From the NCBI RefSeq assembly GCF_004137355.1, contig NZ_SDVB01000238.1, forward strand, positions 124,001 to 188,000: 64,000 bases of DNA, read 5' to 3'. The position numbers were made by a program, and so were the translations under genes. Below the pieces are notes generated by a model. That model was not told the origin of the DNA. It searched no databases and saw nothing but the letters and a program-made list of their open reading frames with translations. Of this stretch, positions 56,074 to 64,000 are shown in pieces. Every line of letters starts with the position of its first letter. The first letter of the stretch is position 1. This stretch comes from Ciceribacter ferrooxidans (GTDB taxonomy: Bacteria > Pseudomonadota > Alphaproteobacteria > Rhizobiales > Rhizobiaceae).

Positions 56074-56769
56074 ATGCTGACAGTCGACAACATCAACCTC
56101 CACTACGGTGCGGCGCAGGCGCTGCGTGGCGTGTCGATCAATGCCGAGATGGGCAAGATCACCTGTGTGCTGGGACGCAACGGGGTGGGCAAGTCCTCGC
56201 TGTTGCGGGCGATCACCGGCCAGCACCCGGTCTCCGCCGGCACGATCGCCTTCGACGGCACGAAGCTCGACGGCATGGCGCCGTTCAACCGGGCGCGCAC
56301 CGGGATCGGCTACGTGCCGCAGGGGCGTGAAATCTTTCCGCTGCTGACGGTCAAGGAAAACCTCGAGACCGGCTACGCGCCGCTCGCCCGCAAGGATCGG
56401 TTCATTCCCGACGACATCTTCAGCCTGTTTCCCGTGCTGCAATCCATGCTGGGACGGCGCGGCGGCGATCTGTCGGGCGGACAGCAGCAGCAACTCGCGA
56501 TCGGGAGGGCCATGGTGACGCGGCCGAAGATCCTCGTGCTCGACGAACCGACCGAGGGTATCCAGCCGTCGATCATCAAGGATATCGGCCGGGCGATCCG
56601 CTATCTGCGCGACACGACGGGCATGGCGATCCTGCTCGTAGAGCAATACCTCGACTTCTGCCGGGAGCTCGCCGATCAGGTCTACATCATGGATCGCGGC
56701 GAGATCGTGCATCAGGGGACGGCGGAAACGCTCGACACGCCGGAGGCGCGGCGCCACCTGACGGTATGA
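56074..56769 (+). CDS. urtE: Urea ABC transporter ATPase UrtE
   Basis: 231-residue ABC ATPase from ATG 56074 (MLTVDNINLHYG). Walker A GRNGVGKSS, signature DLSGGQQQQLAIGRAM and Walker B ILVLDEPTEGIQPSII, the last being a UrtE trademark. An upstream in-frame ATG at 55984 lies inside the repeat and is rejected. It completes urtABCDE. Confidence 0.95.
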   Translation: MLTVDNINLHYGAAQALRGVSINAEMGKITCVLGRNGVGKSSLLRAITGQHPVSAGTIAFDGTKLDGMAPFNRARTGIGYVPQGREIFPLLTVKENLETGYAPLARKDRFIPDDIFSLFPVLQSMLGRRGGDLSGGQQQQLAIGRAMVTRPKILVLDEPTEGIQPSIIKDIGRAIRYLRDTTGMAILLVEQYLDFCRELADQVYIMDRGEIVHQGTAETLDTPEARRHLTV

Positions 56770-56864
56770 CGTGTTGCGGATCATTTATGAGATGTTAGTA
56801 ATATATGCTTGATGCTGAGGGGGAACGTGGTATTTACCCGCGTCTGCTAACAGAAGGCACAGCC

Positions 56865-58016
56865 ATGACATCCAGCGCGGTCCGAAAGCCGTTGCGGGCG
56901 CGAGACCTCGTTGGTCTGCTTGCGACGGGCGTTCTCTTTTTTGCGTTCATGACAGGCCATGCATCGGCGGCGACCGGCTGCGGAACACCGATGCCCGCCG
57001 GTCGTCACGACATGACGATCCGTTCTGCGGGGCATGACCGGCACGCGGTCTACTTCATCCCGTCGACCTATACTGGCGACCGTAAGGTGCCGCTGGTCTT
57101 CGATTTCCACGGTTCCAACAGCCATCCGCGCGGCCAGCTCAATCGCAGTCGGTGGGACGAGGTGGCCGAGCGCGAGGATTTCATCGTCATGGCGCTTCAA
57201 GGGAGCCTCGACGGCGCGCTTGCCGGCACCCATGCCTGGAACGTACCCGGCGTGAAGCCGCTGCCCGGTGTCAGCCGCGAGGGTAGCCTCGACGAAGGCA
57301 CGTTCATCCGCGATGCGGTCGAGAAGGCCGAGGACACGTTCTGCATCGATCCGGACCGCATCTATGCCTCCGGCTATTCGGGCGGCGGGCGGATGCTGTC
57401 ACAATATGTCTGCGACGGGCACGACGATTTCGCCGCCGCCGGCTTCGTGATGGGGCTGCGCGCGGGCTATCCCGAGCAGGAGGATGGGGTGTGGCGTCCG
57501 CACAAGGAAAGCTGCCATCCGGCCAAGGCGATCTCGATCATCGCGTTTTCAGGCCTCAAGGACCACGTCAACCCGTTTGCCGGCGGTGGACAGCCCTATT
57601 GGCAGTATGGTGGCGAGGCCGCGGTCGGGCGCTGGGCGGAGCTCAACGGCTGCGAAGGTCGTCCGCTCATCGATACGGGCGAGACGGTGACGGTTTCGAG
57701 CTATTCGGGCTGCCGCCGCGGGACGGACGTGGTGTCCTACGTGATCGCCGGGGCCAGCCACGACTGGCCGGCGCGAACTGTCCGCTTCCGCTTTGCCTCG
57801 AGTGGGGATGAGACGGTCCGCGAGGTTGATGCCACGGACAGAATGTGGGAGTTTTTTCGCAATGCGGGAGGCAAGCTGATGGCCGGAACGGCGACCACGA
57901 CAGCTTGCGCCGCGAACACGATAACCGCCTCGACGACAGAAGGCGGGCAGGGGACAACGTGCAGCCGGCAAGTGATATCAGACCTCAGCGCGCCCGGGGC
58001 GTCGGAAGGCTTGTGA
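56865..58016 (+). CDS. Secreted LpqC / PHB-depolymerase-type esterase
   Basis: 383-residue alpha/beta-hydrolase with a signal peptide ([16 protein letters not shown]). The oxyanion and cap region is [15 protein letters not shown], and the nucleophile elbow is [13 protein letters not shown] (GxSxG with catalytic Ser); the His may be in GASHDWPAR. Related proteins are feruloyl/acetyl-xylan esterases and poly-hydroxybutyrate depolymerase-like enzymes. The last about 45 residues are Thr/Ala-rich and unconserved, and the end overlaps the ureD start by 58 bases. The link to urea use is only positional. Confidence 0.84.
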   Translation: MTSSAVRKPLRARDLVGLLATGVLFFAFMTGHASAATGCGTPMPAGRHDMTIRSAGHDRHAVYFIPSTYTGDRKVPLVFDFHGSNSHPRGQLNRSRWDEVAEREDFIVMALQGSLDGALAGTHAWNVPGVKPLPGVSREGSLDEGTFIRDAVEKAEDTFCIDPDRIYASGYSGGGRMLSQYVCDGHDDFAAAGFVMGLRAGYPEQEDGVWRPHKESCHPAKAISIIAFSGLKDHVNPFAGGGQPYWQYGGEAAVGRWAELNGCEGRPLIDTGETVTVSSYSGCRRGTDVVSYVIAGASHDWPARTVRFRFASSGDETVREVDATDRMWEFFRNAGGKLMAGTATTTACAANTITASTTEGGQGTTCSRQVISDLSAPGASEGL

Positions 58017-58777
58017 CGAAAGCGCTCGGCGGTCGCACGCGCATCGCCGAGCTCTACCAGGAAGGGGCGGCCAAGATCCGGTTGCCCGAGACCTTTACCG
58101 CCGAACTGGAGGCGGTGTTCATCAATACCGGCGGCGGGCTCACGGGCGGCGACCGCATGGACTGGTCCGTCGCCGCCGGTCCCGGCACCTTCGTGACCGC
58201 GACGACCCAGGCCTGCGAGAAGATCTACAAGGCCTCGTCCGGAACCGCCTCGGTCGAGACGCGGGTCAGCGCCGCGGCAGGCGCGCGCGTCCACTGGCTG
58301 CCGCAGGAAACGATCCTCTTCGACAACGCCTCACTCACCCGCCGGCTGGAGGTCGACCTCGACCCGTCCGCCGAATTCCTCTGCGTCGAGGCGGTTCTGC
58401 TCGGCCGCAAGGCGATGGGTGAGGGCGTCTCCCGCGGTCTCCTGCGCGACCGCTGGCGTATCCGGCGCGGCGGGCGGCTGATCCATGCCGAAGAACTCCG
58501 GCTCGACGGCGATATTGCGGCGTTGACGGCCTCGAAAGCAGTTCTCGGCGGCGATGTCGCCTTCGCCACCGTGCTTTATGTCGGGCCTCTCGGGGAGGCG
58601 CTGCTGCCGCAGGTGCGCGCGATCCTCGGCGACGGACCGGGTGGCGCGAGCCGATGGAACGGCAAGCTCGTCGTGCGGATGACCGCCGCCGACGGCTTCC
58701 GGCTCAGACAAAATCTGGTTCCAATCGTTTCGGCCTTGCGCGCAGGCGCGACTATGCAGAAAGTCTGGAATCTCTGA
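57959..58777 (+). CDS. ureD: Urease accessory protein UreD
   Basis: UreD (UreH) helps insert nickel into apo-urease as part of the UreDFG complex. GTG 57959 after AGGGG gives 272 residues, the typical length; the longer frame upstream is a shadow of the esterase. Family segments are [40 protein letters not shown] (GLTGGD following) and [20 protein letters not shown]. It is the first of the urease genes. Confidence 0.93.
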   Translation: MQPASDIRPQRARGVGRLVTKALGGRTRIAELYQEGAAKIRLPETFTAELEAVFINTGGGLTGGDRMDWSVAAGPGTFVTATTQACEKIYKASSGTASVETRVSAAAGARVHWLPQETILFDNASLTRRLEVDLDPSAEFLCVEAVLLGRKAMGEGVSRGLLRDRWRIRRGGRLIHAEELRLDGDIAALTASKAVLGGDVAFATVLYVGPLGEALLPQVRAILGDGPGGASRWNGKLVVRMTAADGFRLRQNLVPIVSALRAGATMQKVWNL

Positions 58778-58803
58778 CAGTCGTCAAGAAGAGTGGAGCG
58801 GGC

Positions 58804-59106
58804 ATGAACCTCACGCCGAGAGAAAAAGACAAACTCCTGATCGCCATGGCGGCCATGGTGGCGCGCCGCCGGCTCGAGCGGGGGGTGAAGCTCAACTATC
58901 CGGAAGCGATCGCGCTCATCACCGACTTCGTAGTGGAAGGCGCGCGCGACGGGCGTTCGGTCGCCGACCTCATGGAGGCCGGGGCGCATGTGATCACCCG
59001 CGACCAGGTGATGGAGGGCATCGCCGAGATGATCCACGACGTGCAGGTCGAGGCGACCTTTCCGGACGGCACGAAGCTCGTGACCGTGCATGAACCGATA
59101 CGTTAA
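58804..59106 (+). CDS. ureA: Urease subunit gamma
   Basis: 100-residue gamma subunit of urease, starting at ATG 58804 after GGAG. Signatures are [40 protein letters not shown] and [18 protein letters not shown]. The upstream part of the open frame lies in ureD and is not coding here. Together with UreB and UreC it forms the trimeric enzyme. Confidence 0.97.
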   Translation: MNLTPREKDKLLIAMAAMVARRRLERGVKLNYPEAIALITDFVVEGARDGRSVADLMEAGAHVITRDQVMEGIAEMIHDVQVEATFPDGTKLVTVHEPIR

Positions 59107-59125
59107 GCCATTGGAGGACTGATTC

Positions 59126-59431
59126 ATGATCCCCGGTGAAATCATTGCCGCAAAAGGCGAAATCGAGCTGAATGCCGGCCTTCCGACCGTGACCGTCGAG
59201 GTGTCCAACACGGGCGACCGGCCCGTACAGGTCGGCAGCCACTATCACTTCTTCGAGGCCAATGCCGGCCTCTCCTTCGACCGCGAGACGGCGAGAGGGA
59301 TGCGGCTCGATATTCCGGCCGGAACGGCGGTGCGCTTCGAGCCGGGCCAGACGCGGCAGGTCACGCTGATCCCGCTTTCTGGCAAGCGCGAGGTCTACGG
59401 TTTTCGGCAGAAGATCATGGGAGCACTCTGA
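59126..59431 (+). CDS. ureB: Urease subunit beta
   Basis: 101-residue beta subunit of urease. It begins [18 protein letters not shown] and contains [17 protein letters not shown] and [20 protein letters not shown], all typical. The stop (TGA) shares its last base with the ATG of the GFA gene. ureA and ureB are separate genes, as in most proteobacteria. Confidence 0.97.
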   Translation: MIPGEIIAAKGEIELNAGLPTVTVEVSNTGDRPVQVGSHYHFFEANAGLSFDRETARGMRLDIPAGTAVRFEPGQTRQVTLIPLSGKREVYGFRQKIMGAL

Positions 59432-59787
59432 TGGCGGTTTTGCATTATCACGGAAGTTGCCAGTGCGGGGCGGTGGATTTCGACGTCGACGTCGATCTCG
59501 GGCACACGGTGGTGTGCAACTGCTCGCGCTGCCGGCGCCTCGGATCGGTTCTGGCCTTCGCGCCGCGGGAGGCCTTCAAGCTGAATTCCGGCGAGGACAA
59601 TCTCACCGAATACCAGTTCAACAAGCACCTGATCCATCATCTGTTCTGCAAGACCTGCGGCATCCAGAGCTTCTCCTTCGGAGAGACGCCGGACGGAAGA
59701 CAGATGGTGGCGCTCAACGTCAATACGCTCGACGGCGTCGACGCCCGCTCGCTTCCCTCGCAGGCTTTCGACGGCGCATCGGTCTAA
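59431..59787 (+). CDS. GFA-family (glutathione-dependent formaldehyde-activating-like) protein
   Basis: 118 residues of the GFA/CENP-V zinc-binding fold. Cys ligands are in GSCQCGAVDF, CNCSRCRRLG and FCKTCGIQSF. The first enzyme of the family (Gfa) was proposed to speed formaldehyde-glutathione adduct formation. Its start overlaps the ureB stop by one base, so it is translated with the urease genes. It is not a known urease accessory factor; whether it handles metal or thiol chemistry here is unknown. Confidence 0.87.
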   Translation: MAVLHYHGSCQCGAVDFDVDVDLGHTVVCNCSRCRRLGSVLAFAPREAFKLNSGEDNLTEYQFNKHLIHHLFCKTCGIQSFSFGETPDGRQMVALNVNTLDGVDARSLPSQAFDGASV

Positions 59788-59817
59788 CTGCATTTTCAGC
59801 CAAGGGTTTCAATCGCC

Positions 59818-60249
59818 ATGAGTTTTTCCATGTCTTCCCGCTACGGCTTGGCCACGACCCTTCTCGCCGGCCTTACTTTCGTGGTTCCCGCCGCGGCCGA
59901 GGATGAGCCCGAGGTTGACTGCCAAAACGCGATGACCCAGTTCGACATGAATGTCTGCTCGCAGCGGGACTACGAGAAGGCCGACAAGTCGCTGAATGCC
60001 CAGTGGTCGAAGACCAAGAAGGTGATGGCCGACTGGGATGCCGAGCTTGATGCAGAGAACAAGGGGGCGGTCGAGGCCCTGCTGGCGGCGCAGCGCGCCT
60101 GGATCCAGTACCGCGACAATCAGTGCAACGCCGTCGGCTACAGCGTCTGGGGCGGAAGCATGTATCCGATGATCGTTTCTTCCTGCCTGGCGGACCTGAC
60201 CGCCAAGCGGACCAAGGAACTCGAAGAACTCGCGAACGGCGTCGAGTAG
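59818..60249 (+). CDS. LprI-like (DUF1311) secreted protein
   Basis: 143 residues with a signal peptide (TTLLAGLTFVVPAAA). The DUF1311/LprI domain follows: DCQNAMTQFDMNVCSQRDYE, then LLAAQRAWIQYRDNQCNAVG and SSCLADLTAKRTKELEEL with four conserved Cys for disulfides. LprI proteins inhibit lysozyme. Located 30 bases after the GFA gene and 15 bases before the next, so it is in the urease transcript. Role here unknown. Confidence 0.87.
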   Translation: MSFSMSSRYGLATTLLAGLTFVVPAAAEDEPEVDCQNAMTQFDMNVCSQRDYEKADKSLNAQWSKTKKVMADWDAELDAENKGAVEALLAAQRAWIQYRDNQCNAVGYSVWGGSMYPMIVSSCLADLTAKRTKELEELANGVE

Positions 60250-60264
60250 CAGGACCGCAGGCGG

Positions 60265-60909
60265 ATGGGACGACGGATCGTCATTGTCGGAAACGGTGAG
60301 GTGCCGCAGGGTGCAGCGGAGGCGATCGACGCAGCCGACATGGTCGTGCGCTTCAACGAATGCCGCAATTTCGGTTCTAGCGGCAGCCGCACGGACGTCG
60401 TTGCCGTCTGCAATACCGGCCGGCCGGCGCTCACGATGCTCTCCTCGCCCGAATGGCGAGCGAGCCGGCCGGTCGCCGACTGCCGGGAAATCTGGTCGGT
60501 CCGTGACCCGGAAAAATTCCGCGCGCTGCATCCGGCGCTGATGCTGACCCATCCAGAGCTTACGGATTTCTGCGATGACTACACCGATGCGCTCGCGGCC
60601 TTCGCAGGCGACATCGGCAAGACCCACGTGATCATCGACCGGTCCGTGCACGAAGCCGTTGATGCCGCGCTCGTGCCGTTCGATCCGGGCGACTACGTCG
60701 TTCCGAGCAGCGGCTTGGTCGTCGTGGCAAGCGTCCTCGCGCGGGCAGAGGGCGCCGGTGACGACGTCGTCCTGACCGGCTTTTCGCATGAAGGCTGGGA
60801 CGGCCATCCCTTCGCCGCCGAGCGGCGTCTCATCGATTCCTACATTGCCGCGGGCAGGCTCAGCCGCCTACAGCGCACCGATTTCGTCTCTCCCCCGGAA
60901 GGAGCCTGA
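60265..60909 (+). CDS. GT29-like 'urease operon accessory' protein
   Basis: 214 residues. It resembles sialyltransferase-like (GT29) proteins: [40 protein letters not shown] (sialylmotif L-like) and [20 protein letters not shown] (VS-like with two His). Similar proteins in rhizobia are annotated as urease operon accessory protein from position only. It ends 4 bases before ureC, so it is co-translated with it. A glycosyltransferase in a urease operon is unexplained; the activity is not established. Confidence 0.7.
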   Translation: MGRRIVIVGNGEVPQGAAEAIDAADMVVRFNECRNFGSSGSRTDVVAVCNTGRPALTMLSSPEWRASRPVADCREIWSVRDPEKFRALHPALMLTHPELTDFCDDYTDALAAFAGDIGKTHVIIDRSVHEAVDAALVPFDPGDYVVPSSGLVVVASVLARAEGAGDDVVLTGFSHEGWDGHPFAAERRLIDSYIAAGRLSRLQRTDFVSPPEGA

Positions 60910-60913
60910 TCCG

Positions 60914-62626
60914 ATGTCCTACAAGATGTCCCGCGCCGCCTACGCCTCGATGTTCGGTCCGACGACCGGCGACAAGGTCAGGCTCGCCGATACCGAACTC
61001 TTCGTCGAGGTCGAGAAGGACTATACGACCTATGGCGACGAGGTGAAGTTCGGCGGCGGCAAGGTCATCCGCGACGGCATGGGCCAGAGCCAGGTGACGC
61101 GCGCGGCGGGTGCGGTCGATACGGTCATCACCAATGCGCTGATCGTCGACCACTGGGGGATCGTGAAAGCCGACATCGGACTCAAGGACGGGCGCATCGT
61201 CGCGATCGGCAAGGCCGGCAATCCCGACACGCAGCAGGGCGTCACGATCATCGTCGGGCCGGGTACCGAGGCGATTGCGGGCGAGGGCAAGATCGTGACC
61301 GCCGGCGGCATGGACAGCCACATCCACTTCATCTGCCCGCAGCAGATCGAGGAGGCGCTGATGTCCGGCATCACCTGCATGCTCGGCGGCGGCACCGGAC
61401 CTGCGCACGGGACGCTCGCCACCACCTGTACGCCCGGTCCCTGGCACATCGCGCGGATGATCGAGGCGGCGGATGCCTTCCCGATGAACCTCGCCTTTGC
61501 CGGCAAGGGCAATGCCTCGCTGCCGGGGGCGCTCGAAGAGATGGTGCTCGGCGGCGCCTCGTCGCTGAAACTGCACGAGGACTGGGGAACGACGCCGGCG
61601 GCGATCGATTGCTGCCTCTCGGTCGCCGACCAGTACGATGTGCAGGTGATGATCCACACCGACACGCTGAACGAGTCGGGCTTCGTGGAAGATTCGATCG
61701 GCGCCATCAAGGGCCGGACGATCCACGCCTTCCACACGGAAGGGGCGGGCGGCGGACACGCGCCGGACATCATCCGCATCTGCGGGCAGGCGAACGTCAT
61801 CCCGTCTTCGACGAACCCGACACGACCCTATACGGTCAACACCATTGCCGAGCATCTCGACATGCTGATGGTGTGCCATCACCTGTCGGCGTCGATCCCG
61901 GAAGACATCGCCTTTGCCGAAAGCCGCATCCGCAAGGAGACGATCGCGGCGGAAGACATCCTGCACGACATTGGCGCCTTCTCGATCATTTCCTCCGACA
62001 GCCAGGCGATGGGCCGCGTCGGGGAGGTGGCGATCCGCACCTGGCAGACCGCTGACAAGATGAAGCGCCAGCGCGGGCGGCTGCCGCAGGAGACCGGCGA
62101 CAACGATAATGCCCGGGTGAAGCGCTATATCGCCAAATACACGATCAACCCGGCGATCGCCCACGGCGTCAGCCATGAGATCGGGTCCGTCGAGATCGGC
62201 AAGCGGGCGGACCTCGTCCTCTGGAACCCGGCCTTCTTCGGCGTCAAGCCGGACATGGTGCTGATGGGCGGGACGATCGTCGCCGCACCGATGGGCGATC
62301 CGAACGCCTCGATCCCGACGCCGCAGCCGGTGCATTACCGGCCGATGTTCGGCGCCTACGGCAAGGCGCGGACCAATTCCTCCGTCACCTTCGTCTCCCA
62401 GGCCGCGCTCGATGCCGGGCTCGCAAAGAGGCTCGGCGTTGCCAAGCGACTCGTCGCCGTCAGGAATACCCGCGGGGGCATTTCCAAGGCGTCGATGATC
62501 CACAACGACCTGACGCCGGAAATCGAGGTCGATCCGGAAACCTACGAGGTGCGCGCCGACGGCGAGCTCCTCACCTGCGAGCCGGCGACGAAGCTGCCGA
62601 TGGCTCAGCGGTATTTCCTGTTCTGA
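60914..62626 (+). CDS. ureC: Urease subunit alpha
   Basis: Catalytic subunit, 570 residues, hydrolysing urea to ammonia and carbamate at a di-nickel centre. The metal ligands and active-site residues are present: HIHF, the carbamylated Lys219 in [39 protein letters not shown] and the flap MVCHHLS with Cys and His. ATG 60914 is the family start ([20 protein letters not shown]). All active-site residues that could be checked are intact. Confidence 0.98.
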   Translation: MSYKMSRAAYASMFGPTTGDKVRLADTELFVEVEKDYTTYGDEVKFGGGKVIRDGMGQSQVTRAAGAVDTVITNALIVDHWGIVKADIGLKDGRIVAIGKAGNPDTQQGVTIIVGPGTEAIAGEGKIVTAGGMDSHIHFICPQQIEEALMSGITCMLGGGTGPAHGTLATTCTPGPWHIARMIEAADAFPMNLAFAGKGNASLPGALEEMVLGGASSLKLHEDWGTTPAAIDCCLSVADQYDVQVMIHTDTLNESGFVEDSIGAIKGRTIHAFHTEGAGGGHAPDIIRICGQANVIPSSTNPTRPYTVNTIAEHLDMLMVCHHLSASIPEDIAFAESRIRKETIAAEDILHDIGAFSIISSDSQAMGRVGEVAIRTWQTADKMKRQRGRLPQETGDNDNARVKRYIAKYTINPAIAHGVSHEIGSVEIGKRADLVLWNPAFFGVKPDMVLMGGTIVAAPMGDPNASIPTPQPVHYRPMFGAYGKARTNSSVTFVSQAALDAGLAKRLGVAKRLVAVRNTRGGISKASMIHNDLTPEIEVDPETYEVRADGELLTCEPATKLPMAQRYFLF

Positions 62627-62734
62627 CGATCGGCTGAACAGCCGCTGCGTGGCTGCGACGATGGTGGGCGCCTCAGCTATGCGCTCGCCGCAACCCAGCC
62701 ATGCATCCGCCCTGCGACGATGTTTCATGCTGCG

Positions 62735-62763
62735 TTGCAACCAGTTTTACGCTAGTTCTAATT
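62735..62763 (+). promoter_or_regulatory. Candidate promoter of the peroxiredoxin gene
   Basis: TTGCAA (62735-62740), 17 bases, CTAATT (62758-62763), which fits the rhizobial housekeeping consensus. It lies in the 200-base gap after ureC, 64 bases before the peroxiredoxin start. Confidence 0.5.
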
Positions 62764-62826
62764 CGCAAGTTCGGCGCTCCGTCCCCGATGCGCCGGCGAC
62801 CGTGTTTCCCATGCAAGGAGATTGCT

Positions 62827-63366
62827 ATGCTGATCGGCAAGAAAGTGCCCCACGTCACCTTCCGTACCCGCGTCCGTGACGAGTCCGTCGGCGGTCCGAA
62901 CCCCTATCGTTGGCAGGACGTCACCTCGGACGACTACTTCAAGGGCAAGCGGGTCATCCTGTTCTCGCTGCCGGGCGCCTTCACCCCGACCTGCTCGACC
63001 TACCAGCTTCCCGACTTCGAGAAGATGTACAACGAGTTCAAGGCCGAAGGCATCGACGAGATCTACTGCATCTCGGTCAACGACGCCTTCGTCATGAACG
63101 CCTGGGGCAAGCAGCAGAACCTCGAGAACGTCAAGCTGATCCCCGACGGTTCCGGCGAGTTCACCCGCAAGATGGGCATGCTGGTCCGCAAGGACAATCT
63201 CGGTTTCGGCATGCGCTCCTGGCGCTATGCGGCGATCATCAACAACGGCTCGATCGAACAGTGGTTCGAGGAAGAAGGCTTCTCCGACAACTGCGAAAGC
63301 GATCCCTACGGCGTTTCCTCGCCGCAGAACATTCTCGCGAAGCTGCAGGAAAAGCAGGCGGCCTGA
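62827..63366 (+). CDS. Peroxiredoxin (Prx5-like)
   Basis: 179-residue thiol peroxidase of the Prx5/AhpE-like group that reduces peroxides. The peroxidatic Cys is in SLPGAFTPTCSTYQLPDF (PxxxTxxC motif). A second Cys is in FSDNCESDPYG and could resolve. ATG 62827 (MLIGKKVPHVTF) follows AAGGAG. The gene sits between ureC and ureE but has its own candidate promoter (62735) and strong terminator (63391), so it is probably an independent unit. Confidence 0.93.
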   Translation: MLIGKKVPHVTFRTRVRDESVGGPNPYRWQDVTSDDYFKGKRVILFSLPGAFTPTCSTYQLPDFEKMYNEFKAEGIDEIYCISVNDAFVMNAWGKQQNLENVKLIPDGSGEFTRKMGMLVRKDNLGFGMRSWRYAAIINNGSIEQWFEEEGFSDNCESDPYGVSSPQNILAKLQEKQAA

Positions 63367-63390
63367 GGCTTTCGCGGCTCCTGGTTCCGA

Positions 63391-63421
63391 GGGCGTCGGC
63401 CGGCTGGCCGGCGCCCTTTTT
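63391..63421 (+). terminator. Rho-independent terminator after peroxiredoxin gene
   Basis: 11-bp stem (63391-63401 with 63406-63416; one G-U) and a 4-base loop, followed by five T's. It should stop transcription before ureE, so ureE likely needs its own promoter or read-through. Confidence 0.85.
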
Positions 63422-63526
63422 GGTGTGTTTGGGAAGATGTGCTATCGTTAATTGTGATTACAACTTCAGTGTTGCGGTGCACGCTCAAATTCTGCATTTT
63501 TCCGGGATAGTCAGTTCGGATTAGCC

Positions 63527-63997
63527 ATGCAGCGTATCACGACCTATCTCTCGGCCGGCACATCGGCCGCTCTTCCCGTCGGCACGGTGGTGCTCGCCCA
63601 TGACGAGCGGCACCTGAGGCGGAAGCTCCTTCACCTCACCGACGGTGACATGGTCATGCTCGACCTCAAGGAACCGGTGGTCTTCGGCGACGGAGACCGG
63701 CTGGTCCTCGACAATGGCGACCAGGTGGAGATCCGGGCGGCGAAGGAACCACTCTACGAAATCGTTCCGCGCGACGCTCTGCACCTGGCGGAACTCGCCT
63801 GGCACCTCGGCAACCGCCACATGTCGGCGCAGATCGAGGCGGATCGCATCCTCATCCTGCGCGACCGGGTGATCCGGGAGATGATCGAACTGCTTGGGGC
63901 GCGGGTGGTCGAGATCGTCGAAGCCTTCCAGCCGATGCGAGGGGCCTATCACACCCATGGCGACAACAACGGCCACGTACACGGCGGCCGCGAATGA
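63527..63997 (+). CDS. ureE: Urease accessory protein UreE
   Basis: Nickel metallochaperone that delivers Ni2+ to the urease assembly complex. 156 residues with [18 protein letters not shown] (N-terminal domain) and the C-terminal Ni-binding domain [19 protein letters not shown] with the conserved His. The tail [14 protein letters not shown] is a short His-rich nickel-binding stretch. Its stop overlaps the start of the next gene by three bases. Confidence 0.95.
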   Translation: MQRITTYLSAGTSAALPVGTVVLAHDERHLRRKLLHLTDGDMVMLDLKEPVVFGDGDRLVLDNGDQVEIRAAKEPLYEIVPRDALHLAELAWHLGNRHMSAQIEADRILILRDRVIREMIELLGARVVEIVEAFQPMRGAYHTHGDNNGHVHGGRE

Positions 63998-64000
63998 GCG
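63994..64000 (+). CDS. ureF: Start of next gene, probably ureF (3' part beyond window)
   Basis: ATG 63994 overlaps the ureE stop (ATGA) and continues AGCG to the window edge. In most urease clusters ureF follows ureE, so this is the expected start of UreF. Only two complete codons are visible, so this is a positional inference. Confidence 0.4.

Noticed and set aside
60860-62740. 626-codon minus-strand frame opposite ureC
   Set aside because: ureC is unambiguous with its active-site residues; the complement is an Arg/Asp-rich shadow.

Overview
The window is high-GC alphaproteobacterial chromosome, almost certainly from the Rhizobiales and most likely Rhizobiaceae. The evidence is a CtrA-ChpT-SciP cell-cycle set with GANTC-rich promoter DNA, an RpoH-type sigma factor beside purA, the envelope protein EipA, DUF1127 and DUF1236 proteins, a ceramide-type glucosyltransferase, urea and branched-chain amino-acid ABC transporters, and palindromic intergenic elements of the rhizobial type. 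The species cannot be fixed from the sequence alone.

Layout. 1-9222: potassium uptake, with kdpABC (kdpA cut by the left edge), the KdpD/KdpE two-component pair and a TrkH-type channel subunit. 9515-19975: a mixed housekeeping and metabolic stretch with tRNA-Met, mnmA, a dipeptide epimerase, a PLP-dependent decarboxylase coupled to an HpaR-like MarR regulator, a glyoxalase I homologue, a ceramide glucosyltransferase, a DedA protein, ung, an aldehyde dehydrogenase and a DUF1236 envelope protein. 20045-31930: an EamA exporter, purA, a long acidic single-pass membrane protein, rpoH, DUF1127, a 56-residue Cys-rich protein, an AraC regulator, an RluA-family pseudouridine synthase, a TrmH-family methyltransferase, a coiled-coil membrane protein and eipA. 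32119-36902: the cell-cycle block with chpT, a lone receiver protein, ctrA, a FliJ-like gene, a small GNAT protein, sciP and a LuxR-type regulator. 36914-38910: an isolated DUF2793 phage-tail-like gene and cysQ.

39358-44891 is the complete branched-chain amino-acid ABC transporter livHMGF, a small membrane protein and the binding protein gene. 45092-64000 is a urea-use locus. It holds a LuxR-type response regulator overlapping a 1129-residue hybrid kinase whose N-terminus is a permease, then terC, urtABCDE, a secreted esterase, ureD, ureA and ureB, three uncommon passengers (GFA protein, LprI-like protein, GT29-like 'urease operon accessory' protein), ureC, a peroxiredoxin unit with its own promoter and terminator, ureE, and the first bases of the next gene, probably ureF.

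How the genes work together: UrtA-E would import urea and UreABC, with UreD/UreE (and UreF/G beyond the edge), would split it to ammonia. The permease-kinase and its LuxR partner sit directly beside this locus and are the best candidates for its control. The roughly 570-base region before urtA has two 18-bp dyads, a 25-codon reading frame with a strong ribosome binding site and an 11-bp perfect stem, which suggests several layers of regulation. This urea sensor-leader-operon set is the most interesting part of the window.
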